This document shows positions 11,206-22,945 of a stretch of DNA of 64,000 bases, piece by piece. Numbering within the stretch: the stretch's first letter is position 1; each line of letters starts with the position of its first letter. The position numbers were made by a program, and so were the translations under genes. The notes beneath the pieces were generated by a model. The model was not told the origin of the DNA. It saw only the letters and a list, made by a program, of their open reading frames with translations, and ran no database searches. This DNA comes from Dysidea avara. Taxonomy: Eukaryota; Porifera; Demospongiae; Dictyoceratida; Dysideidae. Location: positions 15,284,280-15,348,279 of the forward strand of contig NC_089280.1 in NCBI RefSeq assembly GCF_963678975.1, given 5' to 3'.

Positions 11206-12896
11206 CAAAACTATTTGAAGCTTAAACATCAATGAAAATGGCCTGATACAGCAATAAACTGATATTATTAGCCAATTATGGTGGCATTATTTTGGGAATA
11301 ATGGGCAATTCTCAAAAGCAAAATAGGTGATTTTTTGAGCACTGCTCAAAAGCATAATGCTCAATTTTTGGAGCATAATAGCCTCATGCCTAAACAAGAC
11401 TCACCACTGGTAAAGGGTTCTTTCTCAAGACGTTTTGGAAGCCCAACAGCGAGTTTCAAGGCAAATTGGCTCTTTATTGTGTGAACAGTAAAAGCGAAAC
11501 TGAATGCGAGATGCAATAGCTTTGACAAATTCAAGGAAAACACTGAAACCCTGTATGCTACTGTACGCCATTCGCACCCGGACCAGTCTACAGAACATTC
11601 TTTGATGACTTCGTAGTATAAATTGTGTAGCGATACTGTTTAGAATCACAGAGTAAATGTGCTTCCCGTTTTGCCAAAAAGTACCATCTCAAAAACCTGC
11701 CAAAGAAGTTACAGGAAAGCGTATTATTTAACCAAGGCAATTCTTTATAGCATAGTCAACCTTGTGATACTTTCTTTTTCTACCTACAGCACTTAGTTTA
11801 GCCAAGAATGTGCTTCCCCCAAAGCATGTAATTCGCCATTGTAAGACTTCTAACCAAAAGTGATGCAAAGTGGTCAAACTTACCAAAACAATTATCATAA
11901 CAACACCACAAGTCATTTTCGTTACAAAATAAAGTTGTTAATTCACGATTTGGCTGTAATAGGATTAAATTTGTTGAGGCATGAAACCAGCTCAAGGACA
12001 CTGGTTCTTGTACAAAGTCTATGGGTGCACGGCGCAGTTTCCAATCCAGGGGGGTATATTATCTATGGTGCAATTGATACAAGTGTGATTTAACTAGTAC
12101 ATTCTGACTCTTATTGTACATATCTTACCTTGTCCTACCACGACCGATCAATCCTGCACATGATAGGACATTATGATGGATCTACTGCTTTTGTCTCTGG
12201 TGTATTGTTTCCATCAGTGGACCTAAACTTCTTCCAAATTAACTTTTAAGATTTCTTTTGAGGTTGGAAGAGCTTTCTAAGGTGGTGCTAAGGTGATTGT
12301 TCTGTTACGATTTTGGAAAAACATAGGTGATCTCTATTATGAGCCACTACCATGGTTCATGACAAGTTGAGCTGAGCCCTGAGAAAACAGCTAAAAAAGA
12401 AAAGTGGATTTTTTCTCAAGAGAATTATCATTTCACCCAACCAGATGATTACAGTAAAAATGTCAAGAGGTGACATGTGCAATTTGGTTTCATTCCAAGT
12501 TTGGGAAATGCCATAACAAACTGTGCACTTAATATTTTTTTAGTGGCTCTCCAAATTCTCAATCGCCCACGCACAGGTTTTTCAGGCATTTCACTGTGCA
12601 TGTGTAATGCATTTCAGAGTGATACACCGTTAGTCTACTTTCTACGTTTGAAGGTGTATCTTTTGGTGAAGTTAGAAGGTGATACGTTACTCACGGATTT
12701 TTGGCTTTAAATGGCCACTACTACAAGAAGCCATGGATCACACTGAAACTCACTGGGGGATCTGATTATGGTGCTAGCCTTCTCCAGGTGCCTTTATTTT
12801 GTCTTGCCTTCCCCTTTGGTTGCCTGGCTGGAAATCCAGGCCTGTGAAAGCTTCAAATACAAACTCCATCAACAATTCATCGATTCGTTCCAAACC

Positions 12897-12976
12897 CGTT
12901 TCAGCTACATGTTTCTGACTCCCTGTATTCACAGGCTTTAAGCCTTCTCACAGGTACCTAGTGGGATAGCATTCAC
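12897..12976 (-). repeat. Dispersed repeat, inverted copy of 32707-32790
   Basis: The minus strand reads through CTATCCCACTAGGTACCTG, TGAGAAGGCTTAAAGCCTG, a GGGAGTCAGAAACATG block and AGCTGAAACGG, nearly identical to 32707-32790 on the plus strand. Function unknown; the start of a related copy is at 8345. Confidence 0.75.
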
Positions 12977-13394
12977 AGATTACTACCCTTCCAAAACAAT
13001 GTGTCAAAAGATGGTTTTCATTTCCATCTGTATGGGGCGTACCTTTGCATTCTGGTAAAATCACCATTAAACGTTTATGGAAAAATTTTTACGGCATCCA
13101 GTTACATTGCTAATAGGAAATCAAATGACATCAGCAATTATTTATCTGAAAGTTTTTCACTAAAAGAGGATCGATCGCTTTTTCGAAGTATAAAAGTAGA
13201 TAGATCATGTGATCCACACCAGTCGGTATAAAAGGAGAACTCTGGAGTGCCTGTGATAATTACTAGGGAGACTCACCTCCTGGAACAAAACACACATCAC
13301 ACTGCAAAGAAGTCTGAGCAAAAAAACTTTCAGTCAGTAAGCCACGCTACTATGCTGTCTGCCTAAAGGAAGCCACACCTCCTGCCTACACAAC

Positions 13395-13600
13395 TGTAAG
13401 CAGATATCTTTCATGTCTGCCAACTGTGATCCAATGACTTATCCCATCCTCTTCCCAAGTGGGGATATGGATGGCTTTTCAATTTACAACATCTACCTAA
13501 GTATTCTACACTGAAGCGCAATAGAGTCACAATGCTACAATTTTATACATACAGACTGGCTGTCCAGAAGGAATTTAGTGCAAAACATCTTTTAACGGTA
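13395..13600 (+). pseudogene. Helitron Rep/helicase remnant, N-terminal piece
   Basis: Two frames joined by a frameshift give CDPMTYPILFPSGDMDG and RNRVTMLQFYTYRLAVQKEF. This is the 'CDPLxYPLLFPxGexGW...RVTMLQYYaYRLaxR' signature of the Helitron-like N-terminal domain (family knowledge). The reading resumes after the LINE insertion at 16323 with FQQYLADA. Stops and frameshifts show it is dead. Confidence 0.75.
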
Positions 13601-13785
13601 CCCGTAAAGGTGGTGACTTTAACTACCTGGGATTTCATGGAACGATGAACTTGGCCAAGTATAACCTAACCCAGCATATGGCCTTGAAGTGAATTATCTT
13701 TTAATTGATATTCTAAATGATAACCATCTTGAGCAACTTGTCACTCAACCTACTCGTGGCAATAACATCTTAGACCTTCTATACT

Positions 13786-14379
13786 CAGAGAGGATTATAA
13801 CTAGTTTTCGTTAATGTCAGATCTAAGTCAAAGTTGATCTGACATTGTATGGCAATGCTTGTGCGAGGCAGCAGCCAGCTAGGGTGAAAAAATTGGATTT
13901 TCAAAGCTTGGATATGATATTTTGACACCCAAAACTCCTTCAGCAGCCATGCACTGCATCATTGTTAAACCACATACATAATAAATTTGTAATAACTACA
14001 TTTATATGATGACTTGATATGAAATTATCCAATGCGATGTTTAGTGACATGTATATACTTGGTTCACAATCTATAGCAATTACGGTCATATACTGCAGAA
14101 CATATTAAAACCCTTTAGAAGCCATTAAAACAGTGTGTGAACATGTGGTAGAATGGTGCAGATTGCGCTTCGCTGAAAGGCGGGTTAATTTCTCCCAAGT
14201 CAGACAACCGCTTTTTTTGGACCTTTTTAGAAGTTATCTGACTGCTCTATTAGAGTTCTATATCGATCTTTTTAGTGGAAAGTGGTCAGCCATTATTGAC
14301 TGGTCCAGTGGGTAATTGGGCGGTCTTTGAGCTAATTAGTCAGTAAATGTCTGATGGCTGACCGTTATAATCCACTCTG
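13786..14379. mobile_element. hAT-like non-autonomous element in the LINE endonuclease
   Basis: The TIRs are CAGAGAGGATTATAAC and, read inward from the right, CAGAGTGGATTATAAC. They are flanked by a perfect 8-bp duplication TCTATACT (13778-13785, 14380-14387). Removing the element restores the LINE endonuclease frame (...NNILDLLYT/CPAFICN...). CAG ends and 8-bp duplications are the hAT hallmark. It encodes no transposase. Inside are a GTCAGATC hairpin near 13816-13850 and an inverted copy of the CTCTAATAGAGCAGTCA motif at about 14237-14255. Confidence 0.88.
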
Positions 14380-14388
14380 TCTATACTA

Positions 14389-16189
14389 CACATGCCCTGC
14401 TTTCATCTGTAATGTACAAATAGTGCCAGGGATATCAGACCACGAAGCTATTACTTTTAATTATAACTGTGAATGTAGCCTTCCTATGGATGCATCTCAT
14501 CACTGTGCACCTCTGTACCATAAAGCTGATGTGAACAAGTTCAAAGCCACCATGTTCAACTTTCAGGAGCAGTTCCTTAATCCATACCCTTATTCACAGG
14601 ACGTAGAAGCTAACTGGATCAGATTTAAGCAAACAATCTCTGATGCTGAGAATGAAAGCATACCAAAGAAAACTTATAAATCCAAAAACCATCTACCTTG
14701 GATTACCCACAGTATTATGCAAAAAAGGAAGCAGTTATACAAGAAAGCTAAATGCCTGCAATCTGAGAGTGCCTGGTCAGCATACCGTCTGCTAAAAAAC
14801 ACAATCACTAAAGAAGTTAGAGTTGCCCATGGCGATTACCAGAACAGTCTCTTTGACAGTAACACTGATGCACATCATAAAAAGTTCTGGAGATACATCA
14901 AAAGCCAACAGAAGGGTCAAACAGGAGTCTCACCACTCCACGTTGATGACAAAGTATTAACTAATAGTAAAGACAAAGCCGAGGCACTTAATAAACAACT
15001 TTATTCAGTTTTTACTGATGAAGACCAAACCAACATTCCTGAGTGTACTGGTCACCCTTTCTCCAAAATGCCTAACATATCATTTTTTCCTGACAGCATC
15101 CAAAACTTGCTAGACAACCTTGATACTAACAAAACTACTGGACCTGACAATATTTCCGCATGGGTTTAGAAATAGTCCCCATTCTATCAGTCCTATTTAC
15201 TCAGTCTCTTTCTACTGGACAAATTTCTGGTAAATGGCTTACTGCCAATGTGACACCTGTATTTAAGAATGGTGCTCAATCCAACCCCTCCAACTATCGT
15301 CCCATATCCTTGGTGGCAATCTGCTGCAAAATAACGGAACACATTCTATGTCACTACATCATGACCCACCTCGCACAGCACAACATCCTTAATAAATTTC
15401 AGTATGGTTTTCGACCTGGTCATTCCTGCCAAGCCCAACTCATCTCTCTTGTTGAAGAGATACAACAAGCGCTGGACCATCACCATCAAATCGACCTGGT
15501 CATGCTTGACTTCTCTAAGGCATTCGATACAGTTCCCCATCAGAGACTACTTAAGAAATTAAAATTTTATGCATTAAAGGCCACATTCTTAATTGGGTGG
15601 GTACTTGTTAACTCAGATGTACTGAATGGCAATTACTCAGAGTTCTTACCTGTTGAATCTGGTGTCCCCCAGGGGATAGTTTTGGGCCCCATAATGTTCT
15701 TACTCTAATAAATGACATTGGTGATATCTCATCCTCAATAAGACTGTTTGCTGATGACTGTGTATTATATAGAATAATCAAATCCGATAAAGATCACCGT
15801 ATTCTACAATCCAATCTCAACACCATCCAAAACCTGGAAATTGTGATTTAATATAGCCAGCTGTGTAAACCTACAATATAGCAGGTCACCAACACCGTCC
15901 CTATTTACCTACCAACTTAATGGCTGTGATCTTTCTAATGTTAACCAGCACACCTACCTGGGAGTTACACTAACACTATCTGCCTGCTCCACAAATGCCT
16001 TCATACTATCCCACCACCAACTGTCTCACATGCCAGTACCATCCACTTCACTTTTTGATTCCTTCCTCCAGAACTAATTTTTACATGATTAGTTTCTATC
16101 CCAGAACAATTCATGGCTGGAATAATTTACCCACACCTGCGATCGAATCTGAATCAATTACCACTTTTCATAGGAATCTCCTATAACTG
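14389..16189 (+). pseudogene. LINE endonuclease C-terminus and reverse transcriptase, frameshifted
   Basis: The first frame (14389-15168) runs from the endonuclease end (GISDHEAI) through a linker to NKTTGPDNIS. A frameshift leads to 15160-15708 with FKNGAQSNPSNYRPISL, a YGFRPGHSC block, LDFSKAFDTV and SGVPQGIVLGP. A further shift near 15705 gives INDIGDIS...FADDC, which carries the catalytic Asp pair, then YLGVTLT near 15956. The last frame (15995-16186) is the C-terminal tail PRTIHGWNNLP. At least three disruptions make it non-functional. Confidence 0.85.
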
Positions 16190-16322
16190 TTCTGATACTT
16201 CAATTAATTTACTTATGTATGTATTATGATATTGTATAATCTGTATGCATCTTTTGGGCTGTGCCCCTGGGTATCACCAGCACATTGCTGACTACCCAGT
16301 ATTCAAATTCGAATTTAAATAG

Positions 16323-17237
16323 AAGCAGATAATTGTTTCAGCAGTATCTGGCGGACGCATGTTAAAGTTGAGACTCAGTGACTTGATTACATATACAGAA
16401 ACTAAGAGTGAAGAAATATTAGGGACTACTGGACCAACTTAATAATCATGCTGAGAGTTGTGATTCGTTTCAGGGTAGTTCATGCATGTTCACTTTTAAA
16501 GAACTATCAAGATGCAATGGCTATGATAGCAAAGTTTGGAAAACCAGACTTATTTCTGACCTTCACTTGTAATCCAAAGTGGCATGAAATAACTGAAAGT
16601 TTATCTGAGCTGCTGCATTGTCCAGACATCTTAACCAGGGTGTTCAAAATGAAACTTAACTGACTACTTGCAGACATCACAGTTCATCATGTCCTTGGTG
16701 TAGTAGTAGTTGCCAAAGTACACGTTATTGAGTTCCAGAAACATGGATTGTCACATTGCCATTTACTTATTCATCTCTGACATGAAGACAAATTAAGACA
16801 TCGGCATGATATTAACAGGTTAATATCAGCTGAAATTCCTTCACAGCCAGATTTGTATAATATTGTGAACATCTGTATGATACCATGGTCCATGTGGGCA
16901 TTCAATACCAGATTCTGTGTGTGTGGATGATGGTGTGTGCACAAAGAAGAATTATCCAAAGGATTTTTGTGAGAATACCATGGAATCAGTTGATGGATAC
17001 CCTAAATACAGACGCATAGATGATGGTGTTGGTGTAACTGTGAAGGTGCATAATGTTGATGTAGACAATCGTTGGGTAGTTCATACAATCCATGGCTATA
17101 ACAACAGTATGGAGCTCACATTAATGTGGAAGCTTCCATGTCAATTAAATCTGTCAAGTATTTGTACAAATACATATACAGAGGACATGACTGCATCAAG
17201 TTTGAAGTTTGAAGAGACAACATGGGGTGAAGAGTGA
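16323..17237 (+). pseudogene. Helitron Rep (HUH endonuclease) remnant
   Basis: After FQQYLADA near 16340, the frame 16448-16663 carries FGKPDLFLTFTCNPKW, a Helitron Rep signature. The next piece has VIEFQKHGLSHCHLL, which contains the HxH (HUH) metal-binding motif at about 16753-16761. Then ISAEIPSQPDLY and, at 16917-17237, KNYPKDF...DGYPKYRR...DNRWVVH. Stops and frameshifts separate the pieces. No helicase domain follows; the sequence is cut at 17366 by the P-like transposon. Confidence 0.85.
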
Positions 17238-17552
17238 CCCCTGTCTCTAATATCTCACAACATGATGTTGCCATTTCAATAACCGTGTCAGAATCTGAAA
17301 GTGTGATCCCTATACTTGAAGTTGTAATAAAGCAGTCACCTCAGAATATAGTAGTATGATAGAAGCAAGAGTTAATAATAGAGGGAGGGAGAGTATCCAA
17401 CGCTCAATAGGCCTGTGTAATATGAGCGCGCACCTTGCTTGGCTTCCTGGCCAGACGTGTTAACAACCTCAAAGGAGGAGCAAAAAGAGGCGCGCGTTTG
17501 GACTGCGATATCGATACGATTTTACAGTGCTGTATCTTGTGAGCTGGCCGCA

Positions 17553-18752
17553 ATGGCTTCTAAAAGAACGCGATGTGAAGAAGCACCCAAGCCCAAGAAG
17601 CAGCGTCAGACAAAGGTCATGCCGAAGAAAACGTGTAAGACGTTACAGGATTCTTTGAAATCCCTAGACGCGAGTGTTCTTGTAAGCGAAGCAGTCATGT
17701 GTTTGAATCAAGAATTTATGAATAGCCCACTGATGTGTTTCATTGAAGAACTGCGTAAAGAGAAGCAACTGTTACAAGGACTGGTCAAGAATCATCGTCA
17801 AACTTTTGTAACGCTTCACTGCGAGTGCAAAAAGGAGAAAAACTCGCAGATGCGATTCCAGTTAAGGTGGCTGGAATATTGTAGCGCATTTCTGTTGGAA
17901 GAAAAATACACTTTGGCAGTATTCATTTGGTAGAGACCCCAGAATTAACAAATGTCAGGCGGCAGAAATGGCTGGATTTCTTGAAGGAGCACACCATGTC
18001 AGTCCTTATTTGTAGACCAGTTATGACATCCTTGTCATCTGCAGTATGTAACACACTCCTGGAACATGTATCATCATTTCAAACCAAACAAGGTAAAACA
18101 GCTACAAGTAGTGTGGCTCCTGATATTGAAGAAGAAGGAGTCTATTATCGTTTTGGTGGAGGAGCCCTATGTGAAATGCTGCAACGACGATACAAGCAGA
18201 TAAAAACATCAAGGAACAAGAATTTGACATCAATAGAAATAAGTATGTTGCAGGCCATCAACACTAAAGATAAATCCGATATACCTGGATACCTTCAATA
18301 TAGAGATCGAGGTTTTATGTACTTCCCGCATAAGGTATTTATACCATTTCTACAGAAATAGATACTAAAGTTAAGTTGCTTGTGAACATAGAATCTTTAA
18401 ATGAGCATGGGGACAACTTGATAAAGGTAAGTCATACTCCTTGTGTGTTCTCTACTGAATTACTTAATTTTTAAAGGTTACTCACGATGAATTGAGAAAA
18501 GGCCCATACAAGGATGATTTCAGTAGTGTATTAAAACAGCGACTTCCAGCAACCATTTTTGACAATGAAAGCGAGTTGGCAATGAATAACATATACGAAG
18601 AATTTACTAGGAAACTTTGCAATGCAAGGATTCAGGAATTTATATCAGCCACAAAACAGGAATTCGCAGCCTTAGCATCAACTGTCGATACAAACTTACG
18701 TACTACATTATTAAGTGACCATACAAAATTGTCCAGTAAAGTAGGAAAATAA
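17553..18752 (+). CDS. Second protein of the P-like transposon, unknown function
   Basis: ATG at 17553 starts a protein with an early basic, NLS-like stretch (PKPKKQRQTKVMPKK). The first frame stops at 17931 but overlaps a second (to 18361) containing WLDFLKEHTMSVLI and YYRFGGGALCEMLQRRYKQI. A further shift near 18350 leads through a 50-bp GT-AG intron (18427-18476) into RKGPYKDDFSSVLK...TKLSSKVGK, stop at 18752. The two shifts are either indels or undetected mini-introns. I recognise no domain with known function; a similar RFGGxALxxML motif seems familiar from unnamed cnidarian and sponge proteins, which I cannot verify here. Placement inside the TIRs and convergence with the transposase suggest an accessory transposition protein or captured host gene. 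Confidence 0.65.
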
Positions 18753-18970
18753 TATTATGTTTGTTTTTGTGGGATACATGTTATAGTCTATATACCATAT
18801 ATGTACGAATTTTCAAGGTACACTGTATTAAGGTTTATCATGAAATTTTCATTGGCAGACAAACAACCACAAAATTCATGTATTTCAAAAATGTGTACGT
18901 AAGCTTTTATGTCATTAAAGGTTCATAAGCCCAAATAAATAATACAAGAGGTAATAATAGATGTATTATG

Positions 18971-21908
18971 TCATTCCAAAGTTATCTTGGTGCCATACGT
19001 CTTCTTCTTTAGAGGGATTTCAAGGCAACTAAGTGTCTGATCACGATATCCAGCCCCACTGTGATGTACAGCAGCACACTGTTTCACTAGGTGTGCACAT
19101 CTAGAAGTAGCATAGTTGCAGGCGTCAAGTTTTCCACCTGCGTTGTGCTTAAACTGGCTAAAGAGACTTTCAATGGATGAACCAGATATCCTCAGTGGAG
19201 AAACAAAGTACCCTGGATATTTCTCAAGAAAATACTTACAGAAAGCTTGGAATCCATAAATGTCTATACGTAGCAAATCCCATGCTGGTAAAATCAAAGA
19301 ATAAAATTACACACAAACAATTAATTAACTTACTCTGCCATGATAGAAATACCTTTTGTGTGCTAGACGTATGGGCAAAATCTTTATCTAGACAATAAAC
19401 AATTATTTAAGGCATGTTGCAAGTGCAGTCAGCAACTAGTATAGTACCTTCAGAAAGCAGTGTTGAAATCCATGTAGTAAAATACTTATAGCCTTGAGAA
19501 ATGTTTTGTAAAACAGTAGAATCCATGGAACAAATTTTGTCATGACAAAGAAATCCCTTCTCAAATATTAGGCTACAAGCCTCAAGGTATTTATGGGCTT
19601 CAATGGTAGAAGCTACATTGGGCAGTGGTGGTTCTTGATGAATATAGGAGTACAACTCTGTCAATACTTCCTCCTGCTGCATAAACAACTTTAACTTTAA
19701 ATATATTGATAAATTTAACAAACCTGCATGATTTTGGCCGGCGAAACGTTTAGCTTTGTCCAAGAGTCCCTTAGTACATGTACTTCTTTCAGACGTGGAA
19801 CCATGCGGGTCTGTTGTTGTCTGGCTCTACCAACCTCTCGTTTATACATATCCACAATGGTGGCCCACCCAAAAGAACTCTGTCCTTTTCCACGTTGAAA
19901 AAGCTTAGTACCTCCAATCTTTGACGAAAATAGAGCATTAATCATATTCTTGAGCTGTTAAATGTTTATTAAAAAGCGGTACTAAAAATACACAAAGTTG
20001 TTTACCTGGTGTGTTGGACAGACCAACCAAAAAATTAAGTCTGGAGGACTAAACGGATTGATGAACCAAGGCTCAATTTCAAACTTGTCTGTGGAGTCAG
20101 CTTGAAGAGAATATGCACCATGCTGTCCTTGAGTAGCCTTGATGGTTGTAAGATTTGCAGCACAACCATCACATACTAACAAACTAGTCTTCAATACATG
20201 ATGTTGGAATAGTTTGATAGTCTCAAGCACACATGTCAAAACAAATTTGCTGTCAACTGAATCAGCACAAGTAAAATATGGACCAACAATGTCATAGGTG
20301 CTGGTCAAATCACGCCACAAAAATTGAAGTATGTAAGATGTCTGTGCTACAACTTTGGGTGCCTGCAGGAGCTGGTAAACATCAGTAAGTGACATCAGAT
20401 CTTTATTGGTCATTGCTAGTCCAGACAATGTGTTATTTCGTGAATTCCACATTAGTTGGCATGCCACTTTGACCTCATCGAACACCAGTACACCATCTGA
20501 CTTGGGGAGATGTTTGCCTTGCTTCTCACGCTCAGCTTTGAACAAGACATACTGAGCAACCTGGTCAGATATGGAATTGCTACTGGCACCTGGTTCATGC
20601 AAAAATGTACCAGTGTATGATTGCAATAATGACCTAGAAGGCAGCTGCAAAATATCAAAGCTCTTAAGTGCTTCATAAGCTGTGGCACTTCTGGTAAAAA
20701 TAGCTAAAGCTATAAAATAAAGACCACATATGAACTCAAAATTGACATACTACAATAGCCTTACCAATCCGGATAGTGATCATATTCCATCGATTGTTTC
20801 GTTTGCCAGTGACTAGGAAAATACAAATTGCATTAATTTTATTTTTTTGCATTTACTATCTATTCCCTACCATTCCTTGTTTGATCTTCCTTAAATTGTT
20901 CCAGCTGATCCCTCTTATCTGTCGTCCATATCTCCCTTAACTTGTCACTAACACCATGGGCTTCTCCTTCCTCAAATATATGCTGTAATTCATCAACAGC
21001 AACACCATCAACAGTACTCATCACATCACACATCTGTGTGTGCTGGTGATCCGACGAAGTTATCTCGGTACTTTCATATTTGGCAAGCTTCCTCTTATCA
21101 ATACCTCGTTCCATTGAAGCATTTTCTCTCCTCTTCATTTGACTTCTTGGGGACATATACGATAATCTAGCTTTTGAAGAGGAAGCTTGCCTTTTGATCT
21201 TCCTTGCTGGACTCTCACATTGGTGCATTGTAATTGTCTGTCTAGATGAGAGATTAATCTCTTGCAAGCTGAGCAGACAACTTCAGCTTTACATTTGTCT
21301 GCAACTGGGGCATTGGATGGCAGTGTAAACAACCGATTGCAATTAACAGACTCCACCCGATAAAATGGTGACTCTGTGTATCTCACACTCTTTATGTGGA
21401 AACGTATCACCTCATGGTAGTGCTCCTGGTAATATGTCCACTCTATCCCTGGACAAAATTTGTATGGAGTCGTCTTGCTAAACCTTTTCAACAATTCGTG
21501 TACTTCCTGCTGGTTGCTGAGAGTGCCACTTTCCAGTTCTTGCAGTAAGACGCGTACTTGATATCTTCCATCTTCTTGAAGCGTTATCTGAACGCGAGAC
21601 GTGAAACCTAGGAGCGGATGATAGGCTAATCCACGCTGTGTAACAACCATTATAGGTTTATTTCCATCAAGTGTGTATGAAAGGGTAACTACGAGCTCTG
21701 GAAATTTAGGTCCTTCCTTACTACAGATCCATTCCAGTTGAAGCGTACTCGAACCATCCATCGTTTCATTACTAGAAACATCCTCCTGTTGAACGTCAGC
21801 TGGGGGTTCGATTCTCCGGGAAGAAGACTCCTCTCTAATCTGTCGACGTGCCGGGTTACGGACGGGAGTATCCATGCCGCACACACAATGGGTTCCACTC
21901 GGCTCCAA
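18971..21908 (-). CDS. P-like transposase, seven exons
   Basis: Exons in minus order are 21908-20871, 20812-20765, 20709-20006, 19954-19724, 19676-19448, 19387-19334 and 19284-18971, with introns of about 47-105 bp, consensus GT-AG ends and matching phases. Features in order: an N-terminal CxxC-containing region (CSACKRLISHL); LQLPSRSLLQSYT, like the LPSxxTL motif of P transposases; VLVFDEVKV, the likely first catalytic Asp; VCDGCAANL; WLVCPTHQLKNMINAL, like the DPPHLxKNxRN motif; and HVLRDSWTKLNVSPAKIMQ. Exon 1 changes frame near 21250, probably a one-base indel, so this copy may be inactive. Estimated length is about 870 residues. Family assignment by motif order, not by search. Confidence 0.72.
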
Positions 21909-22221
21909 TATCGGTACAAAATATTGAATCGGCTAAGTCAGCAAGAAGCGACTAATCCAATTATTAACACGTATTCGAATTACGGACAAGTACGATGATA
22001 ATCGATTTTACGTCTAGCCAGAAGCCATCCAAGGTGCGCGCTCATGTTACACAGGCCTATTGAGCGTTGGATACTCTCCCTCCCTCTATTATTAACTCTT
22101 GATAGAAGTTTAGATATCTGAAGTTCTGGTGTAAAATTGATTTTGCAATTAGCTAATTCTGTGCATCCCAGCCTATAACCACACTGATGTGAATAATTTA
22201 TGCTAATTGTATTAACTACAG

Positions 22222-22351
22222 CATTGGATGATGAAACAAATAGATATCTAAGTGGTATGAAGAAAACATGGCCATTTGGTCTAGAAGAAAAAGTCCTTGC
22301 AATTATGAAAGGCTATTATTTTCCTGGAAAACTTGAAGATATAATAAAATG
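22222..22351 (+). CDS. GLYAT-like acyltransferase, internal exon
   Basis: A 130-bp open exon between TTAACTACAG and AAATG/GTATGA. The product LDDETNRYLSGMKKTW then PFGLEEKVLAIMKGYYFPGK has no stop. The exon begins with CA (completing GCA after the exon at 9734-9827) and ends with TG (completing TGG with the first base of the exon at 27441), so all three join in one frame. It sits in the 420-bp gap between the P-like and Tc1-like elements, the only host sequence left there. Confidence 0.5.
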
Positions 22352-22529
22352 GTATGATTAAATCATTATACATTCTGATTGTATGTTTAATTTTTGTGCA
22401 TCAGTACATAGTATGGGAATATATCAATGTGTTGCCTCCATTATATCATGATTGTAACAAGAAATATAAACATTGTTTTCACAAATGATATGGAGTGATT
22501 CGCTTTTCTAGAACGACTTTACAGGTTTT

Positions 22530-22740
22530 TGCAATTGAATTTGTCACCTTTGCAATTGACTTCGTCCCGTTTGCAATAGAGTTCGTTGCTTTTGCAGTAG
22601 AATTCGTCCCGTTTGCAATTGAATTTGTCAGTTTTGCAATTGAATTAGTCGCCTTAGCAATAGAATTCAATGCGTTTGCAATAGAATTAGGTGCCTTTGC
22701 ATTAGAATTAGTCGCCTTTGCACAAATTTTCGTCATTTTT
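22530..22740. repeat. Left array of about ten 21-bp repeats
   Basis: Units vary around TTTGCAATTGAATTCGTC with a variable CCG/GCC/ACC spacer; the last unit is CACAAATTTTCGTC. The arrangement suggests repeated transposase-binding sites. Because 21 is a multiple of three, the array gives spurious open frames reading FAIEFVP repeats. Confidence 0.92.
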
Positions 22741-22945
22741 TAGGTTGAAGGTAATAGTCCGCTTGTTCACCATCCATTGGTCTAATTCGTTAGAATAAGA
22801 GCGGGATAAACTTTTGTAACTTACCACTTTCAGTTCATGTAGCCTTGTCCTAATTACCTGTTAAGATGGCGAAGTTTGTAGGTGCCAAACGTGCAGTAAT
22901 GCCAGCCAGGGGGAACTACCAGAAACTAACTACTTCATTGCGGCA

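Larger units (their letters stand above)
9994..13394. other. Intronic/intergenic, repeat relics, no gene
   Basis: No supportable gene. It holds one end of a hAT-like element near 10440-10460 (read inward TAGTGCTGAGCGATAAT, compare the TIR at 60866), several TTATGCTGG/CATAAT repeat pieces (10944-11025, 11265-11395, related to 8405-8510), the motif cluster at 11086-11205, and a repeat shared with 32707. I infer that it lies inside the long intron of the GLYAT-like gene. Confidence 0.45.
13601..16322 (+). mobile_element. Non-LTR retrotransposon (LINE) inserted in a Helitron
   Basis: The first recognisable part is GGDFNYLGFHG near 13605, the GDFNxPxxxW signature of the apurinic-type endonuclease. 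NNILDLLYS follows before an insertion at 13786, then reverse transcriptase, a C-terminal tail, and a 3' UTR with GCCCCTGGGTATCACC and an AAATTCGAATTTAAATAG end. It splits the Helitron frame, so it is younger than the Helitron. The architecture and 3' end suggest the CR1/L2/jockey group; boundaries are approximate. Confidence 0.75.
17366..22101. mobile_element. P-like DNA transposon, 4.7 kb, with two convergent genes
   Basis: TIRs of about 90 bp (17366-17457 and 22010-22101) begin CAAGAGTTAATAATAGAGGG on both sides. A perfect 7-bp duplication ATAGAAG flanks the element (17359-17365, 22102-22108). Inside are a plus-strand gene (17553-18752) and a seven-exon minus-strand transposase gene (21908-18971) that converge near 18.8-18.97 kb. 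The transposase core resembles P-element/THAP9-type RNase H transposases, and a 7-bp duplication is close to the 7-8 bp of that superfamily. Assignment to P is inference; termini and structure are seen directly. It looks young: TIRs differ at few sites and most exons are open. Confidence 0.85.

Noticed and set aside
14354..15708. Host gene encoding a reverse transcriptase-like protein
   Set aside because: Frameshifts, a hAT-like insertion and LINE motifs show a dead retrotransposon.
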